A stretch of DNA of 35,692 bases from Gammaproteobacteria bacterium RBG_16_51_14 (GCA_001802375.1 MGXK01000028.1:611-36302); one strand, 5' to 3'; positions 1-8,771 are shown, counted from the stretch's first letter. Program-made: numbers and translations. The notes: a model not told the origin generated them from the letters alone.

Positions 1-304
1 GATCCCGTTGCGCAAATACCTCGACCCGGACCGTAATCGAGGTACGCCCGACACGGATGATATCGGCGTAACAACTGATGAGATCCCCGATAAAAACCGG
101 TTGCCGAAATTCAAATGAATTCACGGCAACGGTCGCTACCGGTCCCCGTGCGCGTTCCATGGCGGTGATACCGCCGGCAATGTCCACCTGGGACATGATC
201 CAGCCGCCGAAGATACTGCCACCGGCATTGGCATCCCTGGGCATGGCAACGACACGGATGGACGGGATCCTGCCTTGTGGTATTTCAATATTGGTATCAC
301 TCAT
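1..304 (-). CDS. yciA: Acyl-CoA thioesterase, YciA-like hotdog fold (5' part only)
   Basis: The first 101 codons of a hotdog-fold acyl-CoA thioesterase are read from an ATG at 302-304 and run off the left edge of the window. YciA-type enzymes hydrolyse short- to long-chain acyl-CoA in the cytosol. The visible part carries the family's early segment: a short polar N-terminus, MPRDANAGGSIFGGWIMSQVD (the loop and central helix, with the conserved N, G and D positions), and the strand VNSFEFRQPVFIGDLISCYA followed by GRTSITVRVEVFA. The start is supported by AGGA about 8 bases upstream. A complete member would be about 130-150 residues, so the C-terminal third is missing only because of the window edge. 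It lies downstream of the ABC permease on the same strand, 215 bases away, and may have its own promoter. Confidence 0.88.
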   Translation of the reverse strand, partial: MSDTNIEIPQGRIPSIRVVAMPRDANAGGSIFGGWIMSQVDIAGGITAMERARGPVATVAVNSFEFRQPVFIGDLISCYADIIRVGRTSITVRVEVFAQRD

Positions 305-371
305 ACGGCATTTCCTTTATACATTTTGACGATCTCCTCTGAAAATTTACTTTTATACGGTTATATCTGAT

Positions 372-394
372 CTTCGTGGACGAAGTTTATTATA
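372..394 (-). promoter_or_regulatory. Candidate -10 element with adjacent inverted repeat upstream of yciA
   Basis: On the minus strand a perfect TATAAT lies at 389-394. It is followed about 3 bases downstream by the inverted repeat CTTCGT-CC-ACGAAG (372-385), where transcription would begin. I see no good -35 hexamer at the usual distance. The rest of the 215-base gap between the permease stop and yciA holds only a weak 6-bp hairpin (419-438) without a T-tract. Function is inferred. Confidence 0.3.
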
Positions 395-519
395 TCCCTT
401 CCGCCATGACCCGATTTTCACTGGTGCCTTTTCCAGTGACAGGAACCTGTACGTATTCATCATGCATCACGATAATTTCCACGGATCCCCTGCCGGTTGC
501 CCCGGGCCAGCCAGGACAT

Positions 520-1926
520 CTACTCAAAGCCGGTCCTTATTCTCGGATCGAAGGCGTCCCTGACCGCATCGGAAAACAGGTTGGCCGCGAGGACCAGGAC
601 AAACATAAACAGAAACGCCGCGGTGAGTGACCACCAGACGATGGGTTCCCTTGCCATCTCCAGGCGTGCGCTGTTGATCATGTTGCCCCAGCTGTGCATG
701 GTGGGATCGACCCCGATATTGATATAGGACAAAACCGCCTCGGCCAGTACCAGTCCGCTGAAATCAAGGACGATGGAAATCATGACAATATGCATGACAT
801 TGGGCAACAGGTGGCGCAGCATAATCGTCGTGTTACCGACACCGAATGCCTGTGCCGCCTGTACATAATCAATCTCGCGCAGCTTCAGGGTCTCACCACG
901 CAGCATCCGGCACAGACCGGTCCAGCTGGTGATGCCGAGGATGATACACAGGAACAGCAGGCGCATGTCGGCCCGGTGTTCGATGCTGGTGAATTCATCG
1001 GCATGGTTGGCGATATATACCTGCAATATCAGGATGGAGGCCGCAATCAGTAATACACCGGGTATGGAATTCAGGGTGGTGTAGAGATACTGGATCACAT
1101 CATCCACCCAGCCGCGGAAATACCCCGCCATCAAACCCAGCATGATCGCGAAGGGCAGCATGACCAGCGTCGTCAGCGTACCGATGACCAGGCCGGTGCG
1201 GATGCTTTTCAACGATTGATACAGCACATCCTGCCCGACCTTGTCGGTACCGAGGACGTGATATTCTGAAGCCAGGACAATCGTTACCGATGCCGTGATC
1301 ACCAGCAGCGCCAGGGTCAGTAAAATGGCATGCCAGGGGATTGCCTTGCGCCTGCGAATGATTGCCATGGCCTCCGCTGTGAAAGACACCCTGCCTGCCC
1401 GGCCGGACAGCAGAACAAAGATTCCGAAAAAAAGTCCGGACAGGGTGCTACCGAGAAGCAGGCCGCTAAACACACGCTGGAGGATGTCCTGCCGTTTTCC
1501 TGCCTCCGGGGCAGACAGGTGTGCGCCACCGTAGAGTAATCTCGGGTAATCCCTGATCTGACTGCCATCCGGCAGTTCTATGATCTCTTTGGCATACAGA
1601 TGGCTCGCCAGGGGTGACGAATAGGTTTTTTCATTGCGGGTACGTAGTGGACCTGTGACAACATCCAGCAGGCTCATGATCTCGGTTGAGTTGATTATCT
1701 CATCCGATCCGGCAGCCGGCATGCGGGGATGAAAATGGATGGAATCAAGCAGCCCGACAAGGATATAGGCCGCCAGGATCACCGCGGAGGACATTGCCAG
1801 CGGACTGCGTACCACCTGCCGCCAGGGTGCACGCAGATGTTCATGACGTCGTGCATACAGGATGAAACAGGACACCATGAATACCAGGAAAAAAATCAAT
1901 GCATCGGTGATGAATAGTACCGGCAT
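520..1926 (-). CDS. OppC-like ABC transporter permease with long N-terminal extension
   Basis: This is the second inner-membrane permease of a peptide/nickel-type (OppC/DppC class) ABC importer, 468 residues. The C-terminal part, from about residue 220, is a standard BPD_transp_1 domain. It shows the entry sequence HVLGTDKVGQDVL, several membrane segments, and the EAA loop that contacts an ATPase (YVQAAQAFGVGNTTIMLRHLLPN, about 365-387). The end PRIRTGFE matches the family's usual DPR tail. The first 220 residues are unusual: a hydrophobic segment at 5-25, another at about 45-62, a soluble stretch of roughly 85 residues, then two more hydrophobic segments. Typical OppC proteins are about 300 residues. 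The gene lies 8 bases after the OppB-like gene and is the last of the three-gene cluster. No ATP-binding gene follows. Confidence 0.85.
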   Translation of the reverse strand: MPVLFITDALIFFLVFMVSCFILYARRHEHLRAPWRQVVRSPLAMSSAVILAAYILVGLLDSIHFHPRMPAAGSDEIINSTEIMSLLDVVTGPLRTRNEKTYSSPLASHLYAKEIIELPDGSQIRDYPRLLYGGAHLSAPEAGKRQDILQRVFSGLLLGSTLSGLFFGIFVLLSGRAGRVSFTAEAMAIIRRRKAIPWHAILLTLALLVITASVTIVLASEYHVLGTDKVGQDVLYQSLKSIRTGLVIGTLTTLVMLPFAIMLGLMAGYFRGWVDDVIQYLYTTLNSIPGVLLIAASILILQVYIANHADEFTSIEHRADMRLLFLCIILGITSWTGLCRMLRGETLKLREIDYVQAAQAFGVGNTTIMLRHLLPNVMHIVMISIVLDFSGLVLAEAVLSYINIGVDPTMHSWGNMINSARLEMAREPIVWWSLTAAFLFMFVLVLAANLFSDAVRDAFDPRIRTGFE

Positions 1927-1934
1927 GGGTTCCC

Positions 1935-2912
1935 CTATTCCAGCCGCACACGCGGATCGACCAGGGTGTACGAGATATCCGTCAGGATCAGGCCGATGAT
2001 GTAAAGTACGGAGCCGAGAAAGACCATGGAACGGACAATCGCGAAATCCTGCATGTTGATGGCATCGATGGTATAACTGCCGAGGCCGGGTATGGCGAAA
2101 AAGGACTCCATGACCAGGCTGCCGATAAACAGGGTGGGCAGGAGGACGACCACGCCGGTCAGGATCGGGATCATTCCGTTCATAAGGACATGGCGGAAAA
2201 GCACCTGCTGTTCCGGGATCCCCTTGGCGCGTGCCGTGCGGACATAATCCCTGTTCATTTCTTCTAGAAAGATGGTACGGTACCAGCGGGTGCTTGCCCC
2301 GATACTCCCAATCAGACCCACCAGCACCGGCAGGACCACGAATTTGAAGGCCTCAGGCCCGATGTCATATCCCGAGATCGGGACCAGGTGTAAAAATTTC
2401 CCAATCAGGTATTGCCCGCCAATGATGTAAAACAGTCCTGAAATGGACATCATAATCACACAGATCACGACGCCGGCGATGTCAACATAGGTAGCCCTGA
2501 AGAAGGCCAGGATCAGACCAAAGGTGATATAGGCAAGTAATCCCAGCAACAGGCCGGGTACGGTAATGGCGAGGCTTGGCCACATGCGCTGGCTGATATC
2601 ATAGCTGATATCGCGCCCACTGTCGGATCGCCCGAAATCAAATACAAACAGCTTGACTGAATTCCGGTAGAAAATAGTATCCGTCAGTTTCCCGGCGCCG
2701 CCTGTATTGCTGTTCCAGAGCAGGGGTTTGTCATAACCACGTTCGGTTTTCCACTTCTGGATCGCCTCTTGCGTCACCCTCTTCTGGCCAAGATTCATGC
2801 GTGCCATATCATCCGGGGTGTTGACGACGAAAAACAGGACGAAGGTAATGATATTAACGCCGATCAGGATCGGTAAGGCATATAAGATCCGGCGAAAGAT
2901 ATAGGCAATCAT
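1935..2912 (-). CDS. OppB-like ABC transporter permease
   Basis: This 325-residue inner-membrane permease is of the OppB/DppB class. It begins with the characteristic [20 protein letters not shown] amphipathic start and first membrane helix, and it has about six hydrophobic segments. The EAA-type loop is EMNRDYVRTARAKGIPEQQVLFRHVLMNGMIP (about 220-250). The C-terminus DPRVRLE is typical. The ATG overlaps the stop codon of the upstream binding-protein gene (ATGA at 2909-2912), indicating translational coupling. It would pair with the OppC-like protein encoded immediately downstream to form the translocation pore. Substrate is unknown; oligopeptides are the default for the family but are not shown by the sequence. 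Confidence 0.9.
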   Translation of the reverse strand: MIAYIFRRILYALPILIGVNIITFVLFFVVNTPDDMARMNLGQKRVTQEAIQKWKTERGYDKPLLWNSNTGGAGKLTDTIFYRNSVKLFVFDFGRSDSGRDISYDISQRMWPSLAITVPGLLLGLLAYITFGLILAFFRATYVDIAGVVICVIMMSISGLFYIIGGQYLIGKFLHLVPISGYDIGPEAFKFVVLPVLVGLIGSIGASTRWYRTIFLEEMNRDYVRTARAKGIPEQQVLFRHVLMNGMIPILTGVVVLLPTLFIGSLVMESFFAIPGLGSYTIDAINMQDFAIVRSMVFLGSVLYIIGLILTDISYTLVDPRVRLE

Positions 2913-5071
2913 AGTACCGGTGATCGTTCCCGTTTACGGTATGCGATGATGGCAGGAATCATCGCTGCGATGATCAGGATGAACAGCACGCCGACGGGCC
3001 ACCAGACCGGCTGGTTCCAGCGTGCACGCATTTCCTTGCGCAATAGCGGTTGGATCCTTATGTATTTCAGTGTGTTGTTGGCCATCAGGTTCGGCTTGGC
3101 GTTCCTGTACCAGCTGTGGTGCAGGGAGAAACCGACCGGGTGATAACCCCACAGCCAGGGGGCGTCATAACGGACAATTTCAACCATCTGGTCGATGAGT
3201 TTCTGTCGTTGTTGCCTGTTAGTCATGTTTTTCATCTGATTGAACAACTGATCGAATTCTTCATTTTTATAATTGGCCGCATTTTCCCCGTTATTGTCCA
3301 CCTTGGAATTCGCCCCGTAGAGCAGGAAAAAGAAATTCTCCGGGTCCGGATAATCGGCATTCCAGCCCCATTGAAAGATCTGTGCGGTCCCCTTCAACAT
3401 CTTTTCCTGGAACCGGTTGTAATCCGTCGCCCTGATGACGAGATTGATACCCAGCTTGGCAAACTGTTTTCGCAACCAGTCAAAAATCGCCTTGCTTCCC
3501 GGGCCTGCTGCCGGGGTATCCAGGTTCAGCACCAGTGGTTGCCCGGACTGTGGTTCACGGCCTGCGGGATAACCGGCAGCCGTCATCAGGGTCTGGGCCT
3601 CTGCAACAGAACGGCGTTTCGCCTTGCCGTTATCCCAGGCATAGACATAGGGATTAATCCCGGCTTCCCCGGCAACGTAGCCGAAGATCCCCGGCGGGAT
3701 GGGACCCTGTGCGGGCACTCCGCGTCCATTGGAAAATATGGATATGAATTCCTCATAATCCATGACGATGGAGATGGCCCGGCGCAACAGGCGTGCCCGT
3801 TCGCTGTCACCACCCACGGTATCATCGAGCATATTAAACCCCATGTAAAAGGTCGATGAGGTAACGGCAGTCAACAGGCTGATCCCCTTGTCCTGCATTT
3901 CGCTGGTCAACTGCGCCTCGCCCTGTGCATTGAATTGCACGGCCTGATCAAAGCTGTCCGAGACAATCCCGGAGGTTTCGTAATAACCCTGCAGGAATTT
4001 GTTCCATGCCGGTATTGCCTCTTTTTCCAGACTGAACATTGCTGTATCGATAAAGGGCATCGGGAGACCGGCATCCACCAGCAGGCCTGATTCACTGTCC
4101 CCGCTGTCCCCCTCCGTGGGGAAAGGTTCCCCGCGAAAGTTCGGATTCCGCTGCAGGACCATGCGCCGGTTCGGATTGTTTTCAGTCAACATAAAGGGGC
4201 CGGTTCCCACCGGAAACCAGTCCAGCGAGATATTCCGATCAGACATCCCGGGCTGTGCATAAAAATAATCCGCCTCCCATGGCATAGGCGCAAAAAATGA
4301 CATGGTCAGCCAGTAGAGGAACTGCGGGTATTTTTCCTGTAACGTGATCTCGAAGGTATATTTATCAATGGCCCTGGCGCCTTCCATTTCATATTCACGC
4401 AGGTCGATAAAAGTCGATTTATCCGGCGCCTGGACTGAATATTCATTTGCCAGGCGGGTGGCCAGTTCCTCCAGACCGAGTATATATTTACCCATCAGAC
4501 CGGCAACCGGTGAATGGACACGCGGGTGTGCCATGCGCTTGATCTGGTATACATAATCACTCGCAGTCAGTTCACGCGTACCCACCACTGCAAAATCCTC
4601 CAGGGTATGTACCGTTTGCACATAGGCTGCCGACAGATGGTGATACAGGTAATCTCCCGTTGCGTTTCTGGCGAATGCCGGGTGGGGTTGATAGAGTATG
4701 CCCGGCTGAATCGTGATCCGGTAGCGGACACGAAATACCTCACCTGCCTCTGCATCTCCTGTCAGGGCCCGGCCTTCCTTGTCGACATAATCCGGTTCGG
4801 GAACTTTCGTTGCGGTCAGGGGGATCAGCTCATAGGGCCGTTTGAGGAAATGATATTGCAGTGGTGGTTCATAGATCTGTCCAATAAATACATACTCATT
4901 GGAGCTGTAGGAACTGATCGGGTCAAGGTGCCTGGGTTGTTCCGAAAAAGAATCGTAGTAGATATTGCTGTCCGACTCCGTGTCCGGATAGGGATTATTC
5001 CAGGGGGAATCCGAACAGGCACTCACACTGGCCATCAACGCCAGAAAACACAGTCGAAATGGACGCGGCAT
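2909..5071 (-). CDS. ABC transporter substrate-binding lipoprotein (SBP family 5) with C-terminal membrane helix
   Basis: This 720-residue extracytoplasmic solute-binding protein belongs to family 5 (peptide/nickel type). The N-terminus is a lipoprotein signal: charged start, hydrophobic stretch, then lipobox VSAC with the lipidated Cys at residue 19. Family features include [25 protein letters not shown], the [20 protein letters not shown] region, and a late segment [21 protein letters not shown] that resembles the ligand-contact loop of these proteins. Unusually, the extreme C-terminus carries a second hydrophobic segment ([23 protein letters not shown], about 688-710) followed by a basic tail, so the protein may be held at both ends. 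It is the first gene of the cluster, with a good candidate promoter 38 bases upstream. It could bind peptides; the ligand cannot be read from the sequence. Confidence 0.88.
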   Translation of the reverse strand: MPRPFRLCFLALMASVSACSDSPWNNPYPDTESDSNIYYDSFSEQPRHLDPISSYSSNEYVFIGQIYEPPLQYHFLKRPYELIPLTATKVPEPDYVDKEGRALTGDAEAGEVFRVRYRITIQPGILYQPHPAFARNATGDYLYHHLSAAYVQTVHTLEDFAVVGTRELTASDYVYQIKRMAHPRVHSPVAGLMGKYILGLEELATRLANEYSVQAPDKSTFIDLREYEMEGARAIDKYTFEITLQEKYPQFLYWLTMSFFAPMPWEADYFYAQPGMSDRNISLDWFPVGTGPFMLTENNPNRRMVLQRNPNFRGEPFPTEGDSGDSESGLLVDAGLPMPFIDTAMFSLEKEAIPAWNKFLQGYYETSGIVSDSFDQAVQFNAQGEAQLTSEMQDKGISLLTAVTSSTFYMGFNMLDDTVGGDSERARLLRRAISIVMDYEEFISIFSNGRGVPAQGPIPPGIFGYVAGEAGINPYVYAWDNGKAKRRSVAEAQTLMTAAGYPAGREPQSGQPLVLNLDTPAAGPGSKAIFDWLRKQFAKLGINLVIRATDYNRFQEKMLKGTAQIFQWGWNADYPDPENFFFLLYGANSKVDNNGENAANYKNEEFDQLFNQMKNMTNRQQRQKLIDQMVEIVRYDAPWLWGYHPVGFSLHHSWYRNAKPNLMANNTLKYIRIQPLLRKEMRARWNQPVWWPVGVLFILIIAAMIPAIIAYRKRERSPVL

Positions 5072-5108
5072 AAAAACAGGATAATGACCGGTTATTGTTT
5101 ACCAACGC

Positions 5109-5136
5109 ATTATAAACACTGGATTTTTTCTGTACA
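5109..5136 (-). promoter_or_regulatory. Candidate sigma-70 promoter of the ABC importer cluster
   Basis: On the minus strand TGTACA (5131-5136) and a perfect TATAAT (5109-5114) are separated by 16 bases, with the binding-protein ATG at 5071. The element lies in the 120-base divergent gap shared with fabI. No equally good plus-strand promoter for fabI is visible. Confidence 0.5.
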
Positions 5137-5191
5137 CTTGGATAACAATCAAATCGCAAGCTGCAATACATTAACCGGAAGGAAACAGAGT

Positions 5192-5971
5192 ATGGGTCTA
5201 CTTGATAACAAACGTGCATTAATCGTCGGTGTGGCAAGCAATCGCTCTATCGCCTGGGGCATTGCCAGGGCCATGCACCGTGAGGGTGCCGAACTGGCAT
5301 TTACCTACCAGAATGACAAACTGCGTGGGCGTGTTGAAAAATTTTCAGCCGAGGTCAATTCAGAAATCGTCATACCTTGTGATGTGGCCAGCGATGACCA
5401 GATCCAGGCCGTTTTCGAACACCTGGATGATTACTGGGACAGTCTGGATATCCTGATCCACTCCGTCGCCTATGCCCCCAGGGAAGAACTGGACGGCGAA
5501 TACCTGGAAAACGTAACCCGCCAGGGTTTTCTTACCGCACATGAGATCAGTTCCTACAGTTTTGCAGCCCTCGGCGATGCCGCACGCTCCAAGATGCAGG
5601 GCAGGCATGGCGCCATGCTGACGCTGAGTTATATCGGTGCCGTCCGGGTCATGCCGAATTACAACGTCATGGGGGTTGCCAAGGCCAGTCTCGAGGCAAA
5701 TGTCCGTTACATGGCGTCCAGTCTTGGTCCCGAGGGTATCCGGGTGAATGCGATTTCGGCAGGCCCGATCAAGACCCTGGCTGCCTCCGGCATCAAGGGG
5801 TTGCGTGATTTTCTCAGCCTTGTCGAGAAAGTCTCCCCACTCAGACGTAATGTAACGATTGACGAGGTAGGCAATGTTGCCGCTTTTCTGTGTTCTGACT
5901 ATGCCTCGGCGATTACCGGTGAGATTACCTATGTCGATTGTGGCTATAATTCAATCGGTATGAGTTCATGA
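5192..5971 (+). CDS. fabI: Enoyl-[acyl-carrier-protein] reductase (NADH)
   Basis: FabI carries out the last reduction of each fatty-acid elongation cycle in the cytosol, reducing trans-2-enoyl-ACP with NADH. The 259-residue length matches E. coli FabI (262). Seen in the sequence: the atypical SDR nucleotide loop [13 protein letters not shown] (13-25), the active-site pair Tyr147 and Tyr157 ([17 protein letters not shown]) with Lys164, and the [14 protein letters not shown] substrate-loop segment near 190-205. The start at 5192 is set by AAGGAAACAG upstream; longer in-frame readings back to 4514 are only antisense to the binding-protein gene. Residue 93 is Ala (HSVAYAP) where the E. coli enzyme has Gly. 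The gene is divergent from the ABC cluster and convergent with ppiD. Confidence 0.96.
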   Translation: MGLLDNKRALIVGVASNRSIAWGIARAMHREGAELAFTYQNDKLRGRVEKFSAEVNSEIVIPCDVASDDQIQAVFEHLDDYWDSLDILIHSVAYAPREELDGEYLENVTRQGFLTAHEISSYSFAALGDAARSKMQGRHGAMLTLSYIGAVRVMPNYNVMGVAKASLEANVRYMASSLGPEGIRVNAISAGPIKTLAASGIKGLRDFLSLVEKVSPLRRNVTIDEVGNVAAFLCSDYASAITGEITYVDCGYNSIGMSS

Positions 5972-6143
5972 CTTCCATACAAAAAAGCTGAACTCCCACC
6001 GTGGCAATTTGGGGGGTATTAGAGACCGGTCTGTATACCGGGCAAGGTCTGAATAATTTCTACCTGGAGTTTTCAGTCCGCGAAAAGCGGAATTGACAAT
6101 GGCGGTACCTCCCGATACCACCGATATCGCGGAAACCCCGCGA

Positions 6144-8066
6144 TTAATCAGAGCTTCCCTGAATAGGGTCAGCGGATATCCTGATATCCGCCTTGTCCCT
6201 GATATCATTGATGAAATATGACCATTCACTATCCGCTGTACGCTGGAGTAATTGCTGATGTGTCGTCTTGCTGTCTTCTTCTTTGATATCTTCAGGCACG
6301 GGATTTGTTGCTCCGCGTACGCTGACGATAGCGTAGCCTCCCGTGCCGAGTGATGTTCCACCCGCAACGGGGTGACCGGCATCCGGAATACCCAGGCTGA
6401 AAGCCACCCTTACTACCGAACGGGCAACGTTGACATCTTCCCGCGTCACGCCTTCTGCGTACGTCCACTCGAAACCATTATCAGCGGCAACTTGCCCCGG
6501 ATCTGTTCCAGCCTGTAGTTGTTTGATGATTTCCTGTCCGATTTCATTTGTTTTTTCACTTGCCTTTCTGGCATGAACCGCATCAACCACCTCATTCCTG
6601 ACGGTTTCCAGTGGTTTCCTCTTCTCCGGTGTCTGATCAATTACCCGCAGTATAATGACCCGGTTATCCCCCAGTTCGATCGCTTCACTGTTGTTCCCGT
6701 TGAGCATGACATCTTCACTGAAACTCGCAGTAATAATCTTGGATTCTGATGTAATGTCCTGTTTTTCGCTGTTGCGGCTGAAAAATTCCGATTCATGGAT
6801 TTCCGCACCGATTGCTTCAGCTGCAAGATCCAGTGTATCCGGATGCTCGTAAGCCAGGGATGTCAGTTTATCGGCCTGCTCAAAAAATTCGTTCCCTGCC
6901 TGTTGATGCCGGTAATCCCTGTCAAGATCAGCGTGTAAACTCTCGAAGGTATTACTCGACCCGCCCTTGATTTTACCAATCTTGATGATGTGAAAACCCT
7001 TATCTGTCTTGATGGTCTCACTGACATCAGCTTCCTTGCCGGCAAACAGGATTTCATCAATTCCGGCCGGTAATATCCCCCTGGCGACAAAGCCATGTTC
7101 ACTGTATTCAAATAGTGGCCCGGGGTCATTTGCATGCTCATCAACAATCTGTTCAAATGATTTTCCCGACAGGACAAGTTCCCTCAGGGATTCCACCTTT
7201 CCCCTGGCATCATCCAGTTCCTTTTCGGAAGCATCCTTTGCCACCTTCACATACAATTGCTGAACCTGACGTTGTTCCTCTGTTTCATACTTGGCCTTGT
7301 TATTTTCATAATAGGCAAGGAGATCGTCATCAGTCACAACAACCTTTTCCGCCAGTTTGTCTATATCCAGATCAATAAAGGCGATTTTTACCTGTTCCAG
7401 TTCAAGATACTGCTGCAAGTGATCTTCGTAATACTGCCTTATCTCCTCATCAGAAACGCTGATGGCTTCCCTGTAGCTGTCAGTATTCAGAATTACGTAG
7501 TCAATATCACGCTTCTGTCCCTTCAGACTCGCAATTCTCAAGGTCTCTTCACTGGTCACGAATACGCTCGCAGCAATCGCGCCCTGTAATTGTTCAGACA
7601 GCATATCCAGTCGCATTTGCTGTTCGAATGACACGGGCGTCATACCGGCATTGGCAATGCTTTTTTCGTATATATCCCTGTCAAACCCGTTCTCCCCCTG
7701 AAACGGACGCAGGTTTTTAATACTTTCGCCAACAGCGCGGTCACTCACCCGCAATCCGATATCAGCGGTAACCTGATTCAATAATTCTGCTTCCACGAGT
7801 TTCCTCAAGGCCTCATCCTTGACGAGTTTCTCTTCAGCCTGGGTCATTGTTGTTTTGAAGATGTTTTGCATCTGCTGACGCAGATTATAGAAAGTCTGTT
7901 GATAACTACGCATTGTGATATCAACCCCGTTTATGGTTGCGGCAGAAATTTCACCGCCCTGGCCGAAATAGGAGTTAATCCCCCACAATGCAAAGGTGAT
8001 TATCAACAGACCAACGATGACTACAGCAACCCATCCTGTCGCTTTTTCCCGTATTAAACGTAACAT
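6144..8066 (-). CDS. ppiD: Periplasmic folding chaperone PpiD (SurA_N / PpiC family)
   Basis: This inner-membrane-anchored periplasmic chaperone acts near the Sec translocon on emerging outer-membrane and periplasmic proteins. At 640 residues it matches the family length (about 620-640). The N-terminus MLRLIREKATGWVAVVIVGLLIITFALWGINSYFG is the expected signal-anchor (membrane helix about 13-31). A SurA_N-like domain follows (about 36-190), then a parvulin-type rotamase domain (about 265-375) ending in DKGFHIIKIGKIKGG. A second, degenerate PPIase-like region fills the C-terminus. In PpiD the parvulin domain is generally regarded as inactive; I infer the same here. The position after lon-hupB is the standard gammaproteobacterial order, but here two tRNA genes and a terminator hairpin separate it from hupB. 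Confidence 0.92.
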   Translation of the reverse strand: MLRLIREKATGWVAVVIVGLLIITFALWGINSYFGQGGEISAATINGVDITMRSYQQTFYNLRQQMQNIFKTTMTQAEEKLVKDEALRKLVEAELLNQVTADIGLRVSDRAVGESIKNLRPFQGENGFDRDIYEKSIANAGMTPVSFEQQMRLDMLSEQLQGAIAASVFVTSEETLRIASLKGQKRDIDYVILNTDSYREAISVSDEEIRQYYEDHLQQYLELEQVKIAFIDLDIDKLAEKVVVTDDDLLAYYENNKAKYETEEQRQVQQLYVKVAKDASEKELDDARGKVESLRELVLSGKSFEQIVDEHANDPGPLFEYSEHGFVARGILPAGIDEILFAGKEADVSETIKTDKGFHIIKIGKIKGGSSNTFESLHADLDRDYRHQQAGNEFFEQADKLTSLAYEHPDTLDLAAEAIGAEIHESEFFSRNSEKQDITSESKIITASFSEDVMLNGNNSEAIELGDNRVIILRVIDQTPEKRKPLETVRNEVVDAVHARKASEKTNEIGQEIIKQLQAGTDPGQVAADNGFEWTYAEGVTREDVNVARSVVRVAFSLGIPDAGHPVAGGTSLGTGGYAIVSVRGATNPVPEDIKEEDSKTTHQQLLQRTADSEWSYFINDIRDKADIRISADPIQGSSD

Positions 8067-8111
8067 GTTCTAAATGGATATGAATTGAAATTGAGTCACT
8101 GATAAATAATC

Positions 8112-8138
8112 AGGGCGTACCGCTTCCTGGAACGCCCT
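8112..8138 (-). terminator. Terminator-like hairpin after tRNA-Asp
   Basis: An inverted repeat AGGGCGT / ACGCCCT (7 bp, 13-base loop) begins 8 bases beyond the tRNA-Asp CCA end on the minus strand. It is followed by an A/T-rich run (GATTATTTAT) rather than a clean T-tract. It probably ends the hupB-tRNA transcript; on the plus strand it is followed by TTTT, but no plus-strand gene needs it. Confidence 0.55.
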
Positions 8139-8146
8139 TTTAACGT

Positions 8147-8223
8147 TGGCGGAGTGGACGGGACTCGAACCCGCGACCCCCGACGTGACAGGCCGGTATT
8201 CTAACCAACTGAACTACCACTCC
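8147..8223 (-). tRNA. tRNA-Asp (anticodon GTC)
   Basis: A 77-base cloverleaf with encoded CCA. The acceptor stem pairs GGAGTGG with CCACTCC, the D-arm contains TAGTTCAGTTGGTTAGAAT, the anticodon loop CTGTCAC gives GTC, and the T-arm contains GGGTTCGAGTCCC. It is the second of two tRNAs in tandem, 19 bases after tRNA-Val. Confidence 0.97.
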
Positions 8224-8242
8224 GGTGTTTGAAAGCGGGTTC

Positions 8243-8318
8243 TGGTGGGTGCTGAGGGGTTCGAACCCCCGACCTTCGCCTTGTAAGGGCGACGCTCTTC
8301 CAACTGAGCTAAGCACCC
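8243..8318 (-). tRNA. tRNA-Val (anticodon TAC)
   Basis: A 76-base cloverleaf with encoded CCA. The acceptor stem pairs GGGTGCT with AGCACCC, the D-arm contains TAGCTCAGTTGGAAGAGC, the anticodon loop CTTACAA gives TAC, and the T-arm contains GGGTTCGAACCCC. Its 5' end lies only 12 bases beyond the hupB stop codon, so no separate promoter fits between them. Confidence 0.97.
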
Positions 8319-8330
8319 CAGGGAAGCGCG

Positions 8331-8603
8331 CTAGTTTATGGTATCCTTGAGCGCCTTGCCAGCCTTGAATCCAGGTACCTTGGAAGCCTTTATCTTTATC
8401 TCCGCTCCAGTTCGCGGATTACGTCCGATGCGGGCAGCACGCTTGCGAACGGAAAAGGTTCCAAAACCAACTAATGTGACAGTATCTCCCTTTTTCAGGG
8501 CCTTTGTGATTGTCGCGATCGCTACATCTAATGCACGTCCGGCAGAGGCCTTGGACAGGTCAGCGGCATCGGCAATAGCATCGATCAGTTCAGCTTTATT
8601 CAT
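8331..8603 (-). CDS. hupB: Nucleoid-associated DNA-binding protein HU
   Basis: HU is a small histone-like protein that binds and bends DNA non-specifically as a dimer. The 90-residue length is exact for the family. The sequence shows [26 protein letters not shown] (N-terminal helices), then [26 protein letters not shown], which is the beta-arm with the Arg-rich tip and the proline (RNPRTG) that intercalates in DNA, and a C-terminal helix [12 protein letters not shown] strong AAGGGGA ribosome site precedes the ATG. It has its own strong promoter in the 168-base gap after lon, and its transcript appears to continue into tRNA-Val and tRNA-Asp. The symbol hupB follows from the lon-hupB-ppiD order. 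Confidence 0.97.
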   Translation of the reverse strand: MNKAELIDAIADAADLSKASAGRALDVAIATITKALKKGDTVTLVGFGTFSVRKRAARIGRNPRTGAEIKIKASKVPGFKAGKALKDTIN

Positions 8604-8697
8604 ATGATTGTTCCCCTTATTATGGTTTCCCAGTACAGTTCTTTGCGATGGAGATGTTGAATTTGTTTATTGGCCAGCATAGTACCTACACGCTGGT

Positions 8698-8726
8698 TTT
8701 ATACCAAGTGGCCCGATATCCGTCAA
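8698..8726 (-). promoter_or_regulatory. Strong sigma-70 promoter of hupB (and probably of the two tRNAs)
   Basis: On the minus strand TTGACG (8721-8726) and TATAAA (8698-8703) are separated by exactly 17 bases. Transcription would begin near 8691, leaving a leader of roughly 90 bases before the hupB ATG at 8603. Confidence 0.75.
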
Positions 8727-8771
8727 GCAACAGAAAGCTGAATTGTGAAAAATAATATTTTTCGCTACAAA

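Noticed and set aside
305-519. 36-codon minus-strand frame in the gap between the permease and yciA
   Set aside because: No ribosome site and basic low-information composition; most likely chance.
3050-3859. 269-residue plus-strand frame
   Set aside because: Entirely antisense to the substrate-binding protein, with no family resemblance.
4514-5191. Extended plus-strand reading frame upstream of fabI
   Set aside because: It is open only because it lies antisense to the binding-protein gene; the FabI family starts at [13 protein letters not shown], with a good ribosome site at 5192.
6126-6144. Hairpin ATCGCGG/CCGCGAT at the ppiD stop as a terminator
   Set aside because: The stem overlaps the stop codon and is not followed by a T-run on either strand; transcription end cannot be claimed.
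5966-6382. 138-residue minus-strand frame overlapping the ppiD 3' end
   Set aside because: Out of frame with ppiD, no recognisable family and no ribosome site; a shadow of ppiD.
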